Source: Alphaproteobacteria bacterium
GTDB lineage: Bacteria; Pseudomonadota; Alphaproteobacteria; Rhizobiales; Rhizobiaceae
Length of the DNA: 7,276 nucleotides
Assembly (NCBI GenBank): GCA_017308345.1
Contig: JAFKFE010000239.1
Coordinates: 1 to 7,276 of the forward strand
Direction of reading: 5' to 3'
The notes under the pieces were generated by a model. The model was not told where the DNA came from, did not search any database, and saw nothing but the letters and a program-made list of their open reading frames with translations. Positions 1 to 4,856 of the stretch are shown here, one piece after another. The translations under genes were made by a program, and so were the position numbers. The number at the start of each line of letters is the position of its first letter. Position 1 is the stretch's first letter.

Positions 1-429
1 GTCGATTGTCTGGTGCCAGGCAAGCGCCGCGTTTTGGCCCGCAAGCGTCTGTTTCTGGATTTCAGCCAGGCGCGGGCTGGTCTCGATCATGGCGAAGCCT
101 GCGCCGGCCACGAGCGCCGGGTCGAGCCGCGACCAGGTGCGCAGCATGTCCTTCATCAGCGTGCCGCGGCCCGGGCCGATCTCGGCGAAGGTCGCGGGCA
201 GGGGCCGACCGGCGCCTTGCCAGGCCTGGTAGAGCCAGACGGCGACGAGCTCGCCGAACATCTGGCTGATCTCGGGCGCGGTGATGAAGTCGCCGCCGGC
301 GCCGAACGGCTCGCGCGTCGTGTAGTAGCCGTTTTGCGGATCGAACAGGCAAAGCGCCATATATTGGTCGACGGGTATCGGCCCAACGGCTTCGATCAGA
401 TCGACGATGCGCCCCTTCAGCCGGGTCAT
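1..429 (-). CDS. MidA/NDUFAF7-type class I SAM-dependent methyltransferase, N-terminal part (runs off the left edge)
   Basis: The frame is open from an ATG at 429 to base 1, giving 143 residues with no stop, so the C-terminal part lies outside the window (family members are usually around 350-370 residues). Family signatures are visible: [16 protein letters not shown] at residues 16-31, GYY at 34-36, [18 protein letters not shown] at 43-60 and the SAM-binding motif [14 protein letters not shown] at 83-95. The family is COG1565 (MidA); its mitochondrial member NDUFAF7 dimethylates an arginine of the complex I subunit NDUFS2. A similar role in bacterial complex I assembly is inference. The ATG overlaps the lgt stop as ATGA (429-426), so translation is probably coupled to lgt and the two genes form one operon. 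The family call is firm; the substrate is not shown by sequence. Confidence 0.93.
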   Translation of the reverse strand, partial: MTRLKGRIVDLIEAVGPIPVDQYMALCLFDPQNGYYTTREPFGAGGDFITAPEISQMFGELVAVWLYQAWQGAGRPLPATFAEIGPGRGTLMKDMLRTWSRLDPALVAGAGFAMIETSPRLAEIQKQTLAGQNAALAWHQTID

Positions 430-1304
430 GCCGCCTGCGGCTGCGCCATCGGCTTTGCGGTGACCATGGCCCAGATGCCGGCGAGCACCATCGGCGTGGA
501 CAGGATCATGCCCATGGTCAGCCAGTTGGTGCCGAGCAGGTAGCCGAGCTGCTGGTCGGGCTCGCGGAAGAACTCGACGAAGATGCGCGACAGGCCGTAG
601 CCGCAGATGAAGGCGCCGCCGACGAAGCGCGGCGTCTTCAGTTTCAGCCGCGAATGGGTGAGGAAGCGTAGCGCCAGGAACAGCACCAAGCCTTCGAGCA
701 AGGCCTCGTAGAGCTGGCTGGGGTGGCGGGTGAATGGCCCGCCATTGGGGAATTCGATCGCCCATGGCACGTCCGAAGGCCGGCCCCAGAGCTCCGAATT
801 GATGAAGTTGGCGACACGCACGAGGCCGAGCCCGACCGGCACGCCGGCCGACACCACATCGAACAGCGTCCAGGTGCGGATGCGGCGCTTGAGCGAAAAC
901 AGCGTCATGGCGAGGATCACGCCGAGCAGGCCGCCGTGGAACGACATGCCGCCTTGCCAGACGGCGAAGATATCGAGCGGATGCGCGATGTAGCGCGGCA
1001 GGTCGTAGAAGAGCACGTAGCCGGTGCGCCCGCCGAGCACGACGCCGATCGCCGCCCAGACGATGAAGTCGTCGAGGTCCTCGGGCTTCATCGGCAAATT
1101 GCCGTCCGGCCAGAGGCGCGGGTTGGTGACTAGGCGCTTGGCGTACCACCAGGCAAAGAGGATGCCGACGATATAGCCGACGCCGTACCAGTGCACCGCG
1201 AGCGGCCCGATGTTGACGATGACCGGATCGATGTTGGGGAAGGGCAGGGAGGCCAGCGGCAAAAGGAAATATTCGCTCAAAACGGGGTCCCCGGTGACGG
1301 TCAC
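426..1304 (-). CDS. lgt: Prolipoprotein diacylglyceryl transferase Lgt
   Basis: Lgt is an inner-membrane enzyme that moves diacylglycerol from phosphatidylglycerol to the lipobox cysteine of prolipoproteins, the first step of lipoprotein maturation. The 292-residue product has the normal length and several hydrophobic segments. Visible family blocks are [10 protein letters not shown] (39-48), [11 protein letters not shown] (91-101), the HGGL block with H123, the signature block with R163, N166, N169, E171 and G174-R175, [12 protein letters not shown] (194-205), and the C-terminal block with R240, E244 and R247. These correspond to the catalytic and lipid-binding His/Arg/Glu residues known in E. 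coli Lgt. The classical signature normally begins Gly-Arg; here it is Val-Arg. The longest frame starts with GTG at 1304, which has no Shine-Dalgarno. A TTG at 1280 (codon 9) has GGGGA seven bases upstream and fits the predicted promoter better. The gene overlaps the methyltransferase by four bases and lies 75 bases downstream of parE. Confidence 0.97.
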   Translation of the reverse strand: MTVTGDPVLSEYFLLPLASLPFPNIDPVIVNIGPLAVHWYGVGYIVGILFAWWYAKRLVTNPRLWPDGNLPMKPEDLDDFIVWAAIGVVLGGRTGYVLFYDLPRYIAHPLDIFAVWQGGMSFHGGLLGVILAMTLFSLKRRIRTWTLFDVVSAGVPVGLGLVRVANFINSELWGRPSDVPWAIEFPNGGPFTRHPSQLYEALLEGLVLFLALRFLTHSRLKLKTPRFVGGAFICGYGLSRIFVEFFREPDQQLGYLLGTNWLTMGMILSTPMVLAGIWAMVTAKPMAQPQAA

Positions 1305-1316
1305 GATTGGGCGCGG

Positions 1317-1345
1317 ACCATGCGGCAGGGTTTTGGCGCGGTCAA
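1317..1345 (-). promoter_or_regulatory. Candidate housekeeping-sigma promoter for lgt
   Basis: On the minus strand a TTGACC hexamer (1345-1340) is separated by 17 bases from CATGGT (1322-1317). The -35 is close to consensus and the -10 is weak but tolerable for an alphaproteobacterium. A transcript starting about seven bases further on would leave almost no leader before the GTG at 1304, but a leader of about 30 bases with a GGGGA site before the TTG at 1280. It lies in the 75-base gap between parE and lgt and would give lgt a promoter independent of the toxin-antitoxin operon. Seen by eye only. Confidence 0.4.
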
Positions 1346-1379
1346 GGCAAGGCGATGCAGCAGCCGAACCGTCAAACGC

Positions 1380-1682
1380 TCAGGATTCGGGAAACAGAAT
1401 TCGCTGGTAGTCCATCGCCCCATGAAGAATATGCAAGATTTCAACGGCGTGCGAGCCGACGCGGAAGAAGATCAGGTAGCTGCCATAGACCCTGCGCCGG
1501 ATGCCGGAAGATTGATGGCCCTCAACCAGCGGATAGCGCTCCGGCATGGTACACAGTTCCCCGCAAGCTCCGCGCAATTCCTGGACGAAGATCGTGGCCC
1601 GCGCAGGGCTGTCAGCGGCGATGTAGTCAGCAATGGCTTCGAGGTCGGTTACGGCTCGTTTGGCAAAAACCAGCCGCTTCAC
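1380..1682 (-). CDS. parE: ParE/RelE-superfamily toxin of a type II toxin-antitoxin pair
   Basis: This 100-residue protein has the size and pattern of the RelE/ParE fold. An N-terminal helix block ends in DLEAIADYIA (13-22). A helix with a PERYPLVEG turn follows (47-55), then the arginine-rich strand GIRRRVYGSYLIFFRV (60-75), and finally the typical VEILHILHGAMDY (80-92), a variant of the usual ILHGARD. ParE toxins generally poison DNA gyrase, whereas RelE members cleave mRNA; the sequence does not prove the target, but pairing with a ParD-type antitoxin favours ParE. The start is GTG, overlapping the parD stop as GTGA (1682-1679), so synthesis is coupled to and below that of the antitoxin, the usual gene order. 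No frameshift is seen and the pair appears intact. Confidence 0.9.
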   Translation of the reverse strand: MKRLVFAKRAVTDLEAIADYIAADSPARATIFVQELRGACGELCTMPERYPLVEGHQSSGIRRRVYGSYLIFFRVGSHAVEILHILHGAMDYQRILFPES

Positions 1683-1939
1683 TTGTTCTTCTCGGCCATC
1701 GCTTTGTACCTGGCTTCCAGGCGATCAAATACCTCTTCAGCAGGCTCCGTGCGCCCAGCATCGGCATCGGCAATGCCTTGGGCAAGCGCGGCGTCAAGCG
1801 CGGCGAGCCGCTTCTCCCGCTCCTCGACGAGGCGAACGCCTTCGCGCAACACTTCGCTCTTCGAATTGTAGCGGCCGTCGCTGACGAGTCGGTTTACGAC
1901 ATCCTCCAAGCGATGCCCCAAATCTGCGCTAATAGCCAT
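1679..1939 (-). CDS. parD: ParD-like ribbon-helix-helix antitoxin
   Basis: This 86-residue protein has an N-terminal ribbon-helix-helix DNA-binding region at about residues 1-45, including LEDVVNRLVSDGRYNSKSEV and LREGVRLVEERE. That is the ParD/CopG pattern of a short strand, a helix, a Gly-Arg-Tyr turn with SKSEV, and a second helix. Residues 46-86 are charged and helical (AALDAALAQGIADADAGR, then EEVFDRLEARYKAMAEKNK), matching the flexible part that wraps the toxin. Antitoxins of this family neutralise ParE and repress their own operon. The ATG at 1939 has an excellent Shine-Dalgarno, AAGGAG (1951-1946), six bases upstream. Translation overlaps parE by four bases. The predicted promoter and two inverted repeats lie directly upstream at 1967-2003. 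Confidence 0.92.
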   Translation of the reverse strand: MAISADLGHRLEDVVNRLVSDGRYNSKSEVLREGVRLVEEREKRLAALDAALAQGIADADAGRTEPAEEVFDRLEARYKAMAEKNK

Positions 1940-1966
1940 CGTGTGCTCCTTGCGGCTGGTCTCGGT

Positions 1967-1995
1967 ATAATAATAGTTATTGCCCGCGTAATCCA
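1967..1995 (-). promoter_or_regulatory. Candidate parDE promoter
   Basis: On the minus strand TGGATT (1995-1990) is followed after 17 bases by TATTAT (1972-1967), within an AT-rich island that contrasts with the surrounding GC-rich DNA. Overlapping alternatives for the -10 are TATTAT at 1975-1970 and TATACC at 1969-1964. The leader to the parD ATG would be about 20 bases and would carry the AAGGAG site. The -35 is a poor match, as is common for promoters controlled by their own product. Confidence 0.45.
1969..1981. repeat. AT-rich inverted repeat over the parDE -10, candidate second operator
   Basis: Read on the minus strand, AATAA (1981-1977), CTA and TTATT (1973-1969) form a 5-bp inverted repeat with a 3-base spacer that overlaps the -10 candidates. 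Its centre (1975) is 19 bases from the centre of the neighbouring 7-bp repeat (1994), close to two helical turns, so two repressor units could sit on the same face of the DNA. AT-rich promoters can show such symmetry by chance. Confidence 0.3.
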
Positions 1996-2003
1996 GTTAC
2001 GCG
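1985..2003. repeat. Perfect 7-bp inverted repeat, candidate ParD operator (-35 side)
   Basis: CGCGTAA (1985-1991) and TTACGCG (1997-2003) are perfect reverse complements around the spacer TCCAG. The repeat covers the predicted -35 of parDE on the minus strand and lies 74 bases before the ubiK start on the plus strand. Ribbon-helix-helix antitoxins typically bind such palindromes to autoregulate, so an operator role is likely but inferred. Confidence 0.5.
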
Positions 2004-2076
2004 ATTGCTCGCTTGAGACATGCTTGCATTCCGCGTCGCGCCCCACTACGTCAAATCAAGCAAGCGAGGATCTGCC

Positions 2077-2379
2077 ATGTCGACCGGACCGAACCGCATT
2101 CTCGATGAATTCGCGAAGATCATGACCGACGCCGCGGGTGCCGCGCAGGGCGTGCGGCGCGAAGTGGAGACGGCGTTCCGGGCGCAGGCCGAGCGCATGC
2201 TGAATTCCATGGATGTGGTGCAGCGCGAAGAGTTCGAGGCCGTTCGCGAGATGGCGGTCAAGGCGAGGGAAGACAATATCCAGTTGGCGACGCGCGTCGA
2301 GGCGCTCGAGGCCAGGCTCGCCGAACTGACCGGACAGGCCGCACCTGCGGGCGCCGCGAAGCCTCGCGCAAAAAAATAA
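2077..2379 (+). CDS. ubiK: UbiK/BMFP-family accessory factor (ubiquinone biosynthesis)
   Basis: This is a 100-residue, largely helical protein. Residues 1-42 form an amphipathic helical stretch (RILDEFAKIMTDAAGAAQG at 7-25, then RREVETAFRAQAERML). Residues 47-84 form a coiled coil (REEFEAVREMAVKAREDNI, then LATRVEALEARLAEL), ending in an Ala/Pro/Lys tail. This is the layout of the BMFP/YqiC family: the Brucella member is a trimeric membrane-fusogenic protein, and E. coli UbiK assists the ubiquinone biosynthesis complex in aerobic growth. Which role applies here is inferred from family. The frame extends upstream to an ATG at 2020, but the ATG at 2077 is chosen because GAGGA (2066-2070) lies six bases before it and homologues begin at an equivalent point just before the RILDEFAKI-type helix. 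The gene is divergent from parDE, and no strong promoter is evident. Confidence 0.88.
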   Translation: MSTGPNRILDEFAKIMTDAAGAAQGVRREVETAFRAQAERMLNSMDVVQREEFEAVREMAVKAREDNIQLATRVEALEARLAELTGQAAPAGAAKPRAKK

Positions 2380-2696
2380 TTATTAAACTTTTCCACATAG
2401 CGCGATCCGAAAAATCGCTTTGCCGTGAATCGCTTACCGGCATTGCATGAATCTTTGTGACAGCGACCTTTCCACATGCGGATGACGCGGCGCGAAAAAT
2501 TGGGCTGTTCACGCGACTCCCGATCAATAGACTGAATTTGTTGCATGATTCGAAGCAGGGTCATGCGCCGGGCGGTGGGGTCCGGTCTGGGGTCTTTGCG
2601 TTTGAGAAGTTCCTGGCCGTCCGAGTTCTAGACAGAATTGTTCGTCGTGTGTGCCCCGCGGAGCGTGTGGCGCTCCCCTGAACACAGGAAGCATCC
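2380..2696. other. 317-base non-coding gap between ubiK and the YbjN gene
   Basis: No convincing gene is seen. A 74-codon plus-strand frame (2457-2681) lacks family features and a good ribosome binding site. Just after ubiK the DNA is AT-rich, with the palindrome AATAATTATT (2374-2383). A small stem GCGAT/ATCGC (2402-2406 and 2414-2418) followed by TTT could be a weak ubiK terminator. The 8-base direct repeat AATCGCTT occurs at 2413-2420 and 2428-2435. TTGCATGA occurs at 2443-2450 and 2541-2548. TTTTCCACA (2388-2396) matches a DnaA-box-like consensus, and a near copy lies at about 2468. A weak promoter candidate for the YbjN gene is TTGAGA (2602-2607) with GTTCTA (2625-2630) at a 17-base spacing. 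The gap is large enough to hold a small RNA, but nothing specific supports one. Confidence 0.5.
2648..2686 (+). promoter_or_regulatory. Stem-loop in the YbjN-gene leader next to its ribosome binding site
   Basis: GGAGCG (2660-2665) and CGCTCC (2671-2676) form a perfect 6-bp stem with a 5-base loop. TGTGT (2648-2652) and ACACA (2682-2686) can close a second, outer stem whose 3' end touches the Shine-Dalgarno AGGAAG (2686-2691) of the gene starting at 2697. A structure here could tune ribosome access. This is inference; the outer stem is short and needs folding calculations. Confidence 0.3.
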
Positions 2697-3197
2697 ATGG
2701 AACTTCTCGAACTCGAATTATCCCGCGAAATCCACCCGGTGGACGTCATCGAGCAGGTGGCCCACAACAATGACTGGTCCTTCGAGCGCGCCGGCGACGA
2801 CGAGATTTCGATTTCGGTGGCCGGCAGTTGGACCGACTACCACGTCTCCTTTTCCTGGATGGAGGATTTCGAGGCGCTGCATCTGGCCTGCGCCTTCGAC
2901 ATCAAGGTGCCTGAAACGCGGGCGCTGGAAGTGATGCGGCTTCTGTCGCTCATCAACGAACAGATGCTGTTCGGTCATTTCGATCTGTGGGAGCAGGAAG
3001 GGGCGATCATGTTCCGGCAGTCGCTGCTGCTTGCCGGTGGGGTCGAGCCGTCGAGCCAGCAGGTCGAGGTGCTTCTGTCCTCGGCGCTCGAAGCCTGCGA
3101 ATGCTATTTCCAGGCCTTCCAGTTCGTCGTCTGGTCGGGTACATCGGCCAAGGACGCGCTCTCCAGCGTGCTCTTCGAGACCCACGGAAACGCCTGA
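2697..3197 (+). CDS. YbjN-domain protein of unknown function
   Basis: This is a 166-residue soluble protein with no signal peptide or membrane segment. It fits the YbjN family (PF10722), whose fold resembles type III secretion chaperones. Typical features are the N-terminal HPVDVIEQVAHNNDWSFERA (13-32), an alternating strand region DEISISVAGSWTDYHVSFSW (35-54), LHLACAFDIKVP (61-72), the helix LEVMRLLSLINEQMLFGHFD (77-96), the strand GAIMFRQSLLL (102-112), and a C-terminal helix with LEACECYFQAFQFVVW (131-146). E. coli YbjN affects motility and stress responses when overexpressed; the molecular role is unknown. The start has AGGAAG (2686-2691) five bases upstream, preceded by a possible leader hairpin. 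The stop is 18 bases before csaA, so the two probably share a transcript. The family call is solid, the function open. Confidence 0.87.
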   Translation: MELLELELSREIHPVDVIEQVAHNNDWSFERAGDDEISISVAGSWTDYHVSFSWMEDFEALHLACAFDIKVPETRALEVMRLLSLINEQMLFGHFDLWEQEGAIMFRQSLLLAGGVEPSSQQVEVLLSSALEACECYFQAFQFVVWSGTSAKDALSSVLFETHGNA

Positions 3198-3215
3198 ACC
3201 AAGCCGATATCGCCG

Positions 3216-3575
3216 ATGAGTTCCAGCCGCGAGCGCAAGCCCGAGATCAGCTTTGCCGATTTCGACCGTTTCGACATCCGCGCGGGGACGATCGTCGAGG
3301 CCGAGCCGTTTCCGGAGGCGCGCAAGCCGGCGATCAAGCTGAAGATCGATTTCGGCCCGGATATCGGGGTGAAGAAGTCGTCGGCGCAGATCACCAAATA
3401 CTACGCGCCGGAAACGCTGGTCGGCCGCCAGGTCTTCGCGGTGGTCAATTTCCCGCCGCGCCAGATCGGCCCGTTCATGTCCGAAGTGCTGACGCTCGGC
3501 TTTCCCGACGAAGAGGGCGCGGTGGTGCTCGGCGCCATCGAGCGCAAGGCGCCGGATGGTGGGCGGCTATTCTAG
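3216..3575 (+). CDS. csaA: CsaA-like tRNA-binding domain protein
   Basis: This 119-residue single-domain protein is built on the OB-fold tRNA-binding domain also found in methionyl-tRNA synthetase C-termini and Trbp111. It matches the CsaA group closely: FDRFDIRAGTIVEAEPFPEA (16-35), RKPAIKLKIDFGPDIGVKKS (36-55), SAQITKYYAPE (56-66) and VVNFPPRQIGPFMSEVLTLG (76-95), ending in GRLF. CsaA proteins are dimers reported to bind tRNA or to act as secretion-related chaperones; the physiological role is uncertain. The ATG at 3216 has no clear Shine-Dalgarno and follows the YbjN gene by 18 bases, so translation may depend on coupling. The TAG stop (3573-3575) lies inside the 3' end of the opposing glycosyltransferase gene (9-base convergent overlap), and no terminator is visible between them. 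Confidence 0.92.
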   Translation: MSSSRERKPEISFADFDRFDIRAGTIVEAEPFPEARKPAIKLKIDFGPDIGVKKSSAQITKYYAPETLVGRQVFAVVNFPPRQIGPFMSEVLTLGFPDEEGAVVLGAIERKAPDGGRLF

Positions 3576-4649
3576 GATCAGCCCCGGCCGGCCGACAGCT
3601 GCCATATCGTGATCGGCAGGCCTGCGCGGCATCCCCAACGCTTCGTCGACTACGTCGAGGAACATCTCGGCGCAGGCCTTCCAGCTGTAGCGCATGGCGC
3701 GCTGGCGGGCTTCGGCGCGGTCGACATGAAGCGCCTTCATCGCCGCTTCGCCGAGATCGTTCGACACGGCCCCTCCGACACCATCGCCGACAATGTCGAT
3801 CGGTCCGGTCACCGGATAGGCGGCGACGGGCGTTCCGCTGGCAAGCGCCTCGATGATGACATTGCCGAAGGTGTCGGTGCGGCTCGGGAAGACGAAGACA
3901 TCGGCCGACGCGTAGATCTCGGCCAGTTCGTCGTTCGGACGGTGGCCGAGGAAATGCGCCTTGGGATAGCGCGCCTTGAGCTTTGCCAGCTCCGGTCCCT
4001 CGCCGACGATAACCTTGCTGCCGGGCAGGTCGAGGTCGAGGAAGGCGGTCAGGTTCTTTTCGATCGCGCCGCGGCCGACGCACAGGAAGACCGGACGGGG
4101 GAATCCGGTCTCCTTGCGCTTGTCCGGCCGGAAATGATCGGTGTCGACGCCGCGCGTCCAGGGCCTCAGCTTGTTGAAGCCGCGCGCCGCGAGATCGTCC
4201 GCCAGCGATTGCGTGGCGACCAGCGTGCCCTGTCCGGAATTGTGGAAGTCGCGCAGCCAGTTATAGGCCCAGCGCTCCGGCACCGGCAGGCGGGCGCTGA
4301 GATATTCGGGAAAGCGCGTGTGGTAGCTGGTGGTGAAGGGACGGCCGATCCCGCGACAATGGCGGCGCGACATGATGCCCAGGGGTCCCTCCGTGACGAT
4401 GTGGACATGATCGGCCTTGGCGGCGTCGATCATGCGCGCGACATGGCCCGGCGTCGTCAGGGCCAGCCGGATGTCGGGATAGGTCGGCATCGGCAGGGTG
4501 CGAAAGAGGTTCGGCGTCAGGAAATCGAGCTCGACGTCGAAGGGTTTCAGCGCCTCGGCGAGGCGTTCCAGCGTGTGCACCACGCCATTGACCTGCGGCC
4601 GCCATGCGTCGGTGACCATCAGGATCCGCATGGCGATCCCGATGCGCAT
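3567..4649 (-). CDS. GT4-family glycosyltransferase (GT-B fold), acceptor unknown
   Basis: This is a 360-residue cytoplasmic or membrane-peripheral enzyme with two Rossmann-like halves. The N-terminal half has RILMVTDAWRPQVNGVVHTL (8-27), with the glycine-containing VNGVV loop. It continues with VHIVTEGPLG (82-91), TSYHTRFPEY (107-116) and RGVDTDHFRP (166-175). The donor-binding half has VGRGAIEKN (191-199, with R193 and K198), GEGPE (216-220), FLGH (233-236), YASADVFVFPS (246-256) and TDTFGNVIIEALASGTPVA (258-276). The EX7E motif is D259-x7-E267, an Asp variant seen in the branch containing glycolipid glycosyltransferases such as SqdX; the donor is probably a nucleotide sugar. A glycolipid or envelope role is inference. 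ATG 4649 is preferred because AAGGGG (4660-4655) lies five bases upstream; ATG 4631 is the alternative, where homologues tend to begin. The gene is convergent with csaA and downstream of the sensor-kinase operon. Confidence 0.88.
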   Translation of the reverse strand: MRIGIAMRILMVTDAWRPQVNGVVHTLERLAEALKPFDVELDFLTPNLFRTLPMPTYPDIRLALTTPGHVARMIDAAKADHVHIVTEGPLGIMSRRHCRGIGRPFTTSYHTRFPEYLSARLPVPERWAYNWLRDFHNSGQGTLVATQSLADDLAARGFNKLRPWTRGVDTDHFRPDKRKETGFPRPVFLCVGRGAIEKNLTAFLDLDLPGSKVIVGEGPELAKLKARYPKAHFLGHRPNDELAEIYASADVFVFPSRTDTFGNVIIEALASGTPVAAYPVTGPIDIVGDGVGGAVSNDLGEAAMKALHVDRAEARQRAMRYSWKACAEMFLDVVDEALGMPRRPADHDMAAVGRPGLILE

Positions 4650-4801
4650 GACGGCCCCTTGCCGTGATAGTTCCCGAGCGCGCCGGCGCGGTGCCGGAAC
4701 GGCAACCAGGCCGCAACTCGCGCCTCGCTCCAGCGCACCCTGGCAGGCGCGGGATCGAAGCGGGGCGGCAGGGCCGAATCAAGAAGGGTCGCGCGCTTCA
4801 T
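4619..4801 (-). CDS. Possible small ORF before the glycosyltransferase (60 codons, unrecognised)
   Basis: An ATG at 4801 opens 60 codons ending in TGA at 4619. It overlaps the first 31 bases of the glycosyltransferase in another frame. Its first 49 codons end in G or C in more than four fifths of cases, like the real genes here. That bias drops after codon 49, where it meets the glycosyltransferase start. GAAGAG (4812-4807) lies five bases upstream as a moderate ribosome binding site. The product begins MKRATLLDSALPPRFDPAPA, is Arg- and Ala-rich, has no membrane segment, and matches no family I recognise. It could be a leader peptide coupling translation into the glycosyltransferase, whose Shine-Dalgarno lies inside it, a remnant of a longer gene, or chance in GC-rich DNA. 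Confidence 0.3.
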   Translation of the reverse strand: MKRATLLDSALPPRFDPAPARVRWSEARVAAWLPFRHRAGALGNYHGKGPSCASGSPCGS

Positions 4802-4807
4802 GCGCGC
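4791..4807 (-). terminator. GC-rich hairpin after the sensor-kinase gene, possible weak terminator
   Basis: GCGCGC (4791-4796) and GCGCGC (4802-4807) pair around the 5-base loop TTCAT, about 50 bases past the kinase stop. On the minus strand it is followed by GACCCTTCTT with no uridine run, so it is at best an imperfect intrinsic terminator. The start codon of the possible small ORF lies in the loop (ATGAA on the minus strand), so a translation-control role is also conceivable. The nearby interrupted palindrome CATGA-TT-TCATG (4815-4826) adds further symmetry. Confidence 0.25.
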
Positions 4808-4856
4808 TCTTCACCATGATTTCATGACGGGCGGATGAAGCCTGTCTCAGCCGGCC

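Noticed and set aside
13..543. A 176-codon plus-strand ORF at the left edge
   Set aside because: It is opposite the MidA-type methyltransferase and the end of lgt, which are both strongly supported by motifs and by their ATGA overlap.
2020..2076. N-terminal extension of the UbiK-like protein from the ATG at 2020
   Set aside because: The ATG at 2077 has a good GAGGA site at the right distance and fits the family's normal N-terminus; the extension has neither.
1191..2125. Long plus-strand ORFs (1191-1871 and 1307-2125) opposite lgt and parDE
   Set aside because: They cross several well-supported minus-strand genes, and their products resemble no known family.
2388..2476. DnaA-box-like TTTTCCACA and near copy, suggesting a replication origin
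   Set aside because: There is only one consensus match and one imperfect one, with no cluster, no duplex-unwinding element and no typical origin genes such as hemE next to them.
2457..2681. 74-codon plus-strand ORF in the gap before the YbjN gene
   Set aside because: It has no ribosome binding site, no recognisable motif and mixed codon bias, and it spans the leader hairpin; probably non-coding.
3609..4667. A 352-codon plus-strand ORF antisense to the glycosyltransferase
   Set aside because: It mirrors the reading frame of a convincing GT4 enzyme and shows no family motif of its own.
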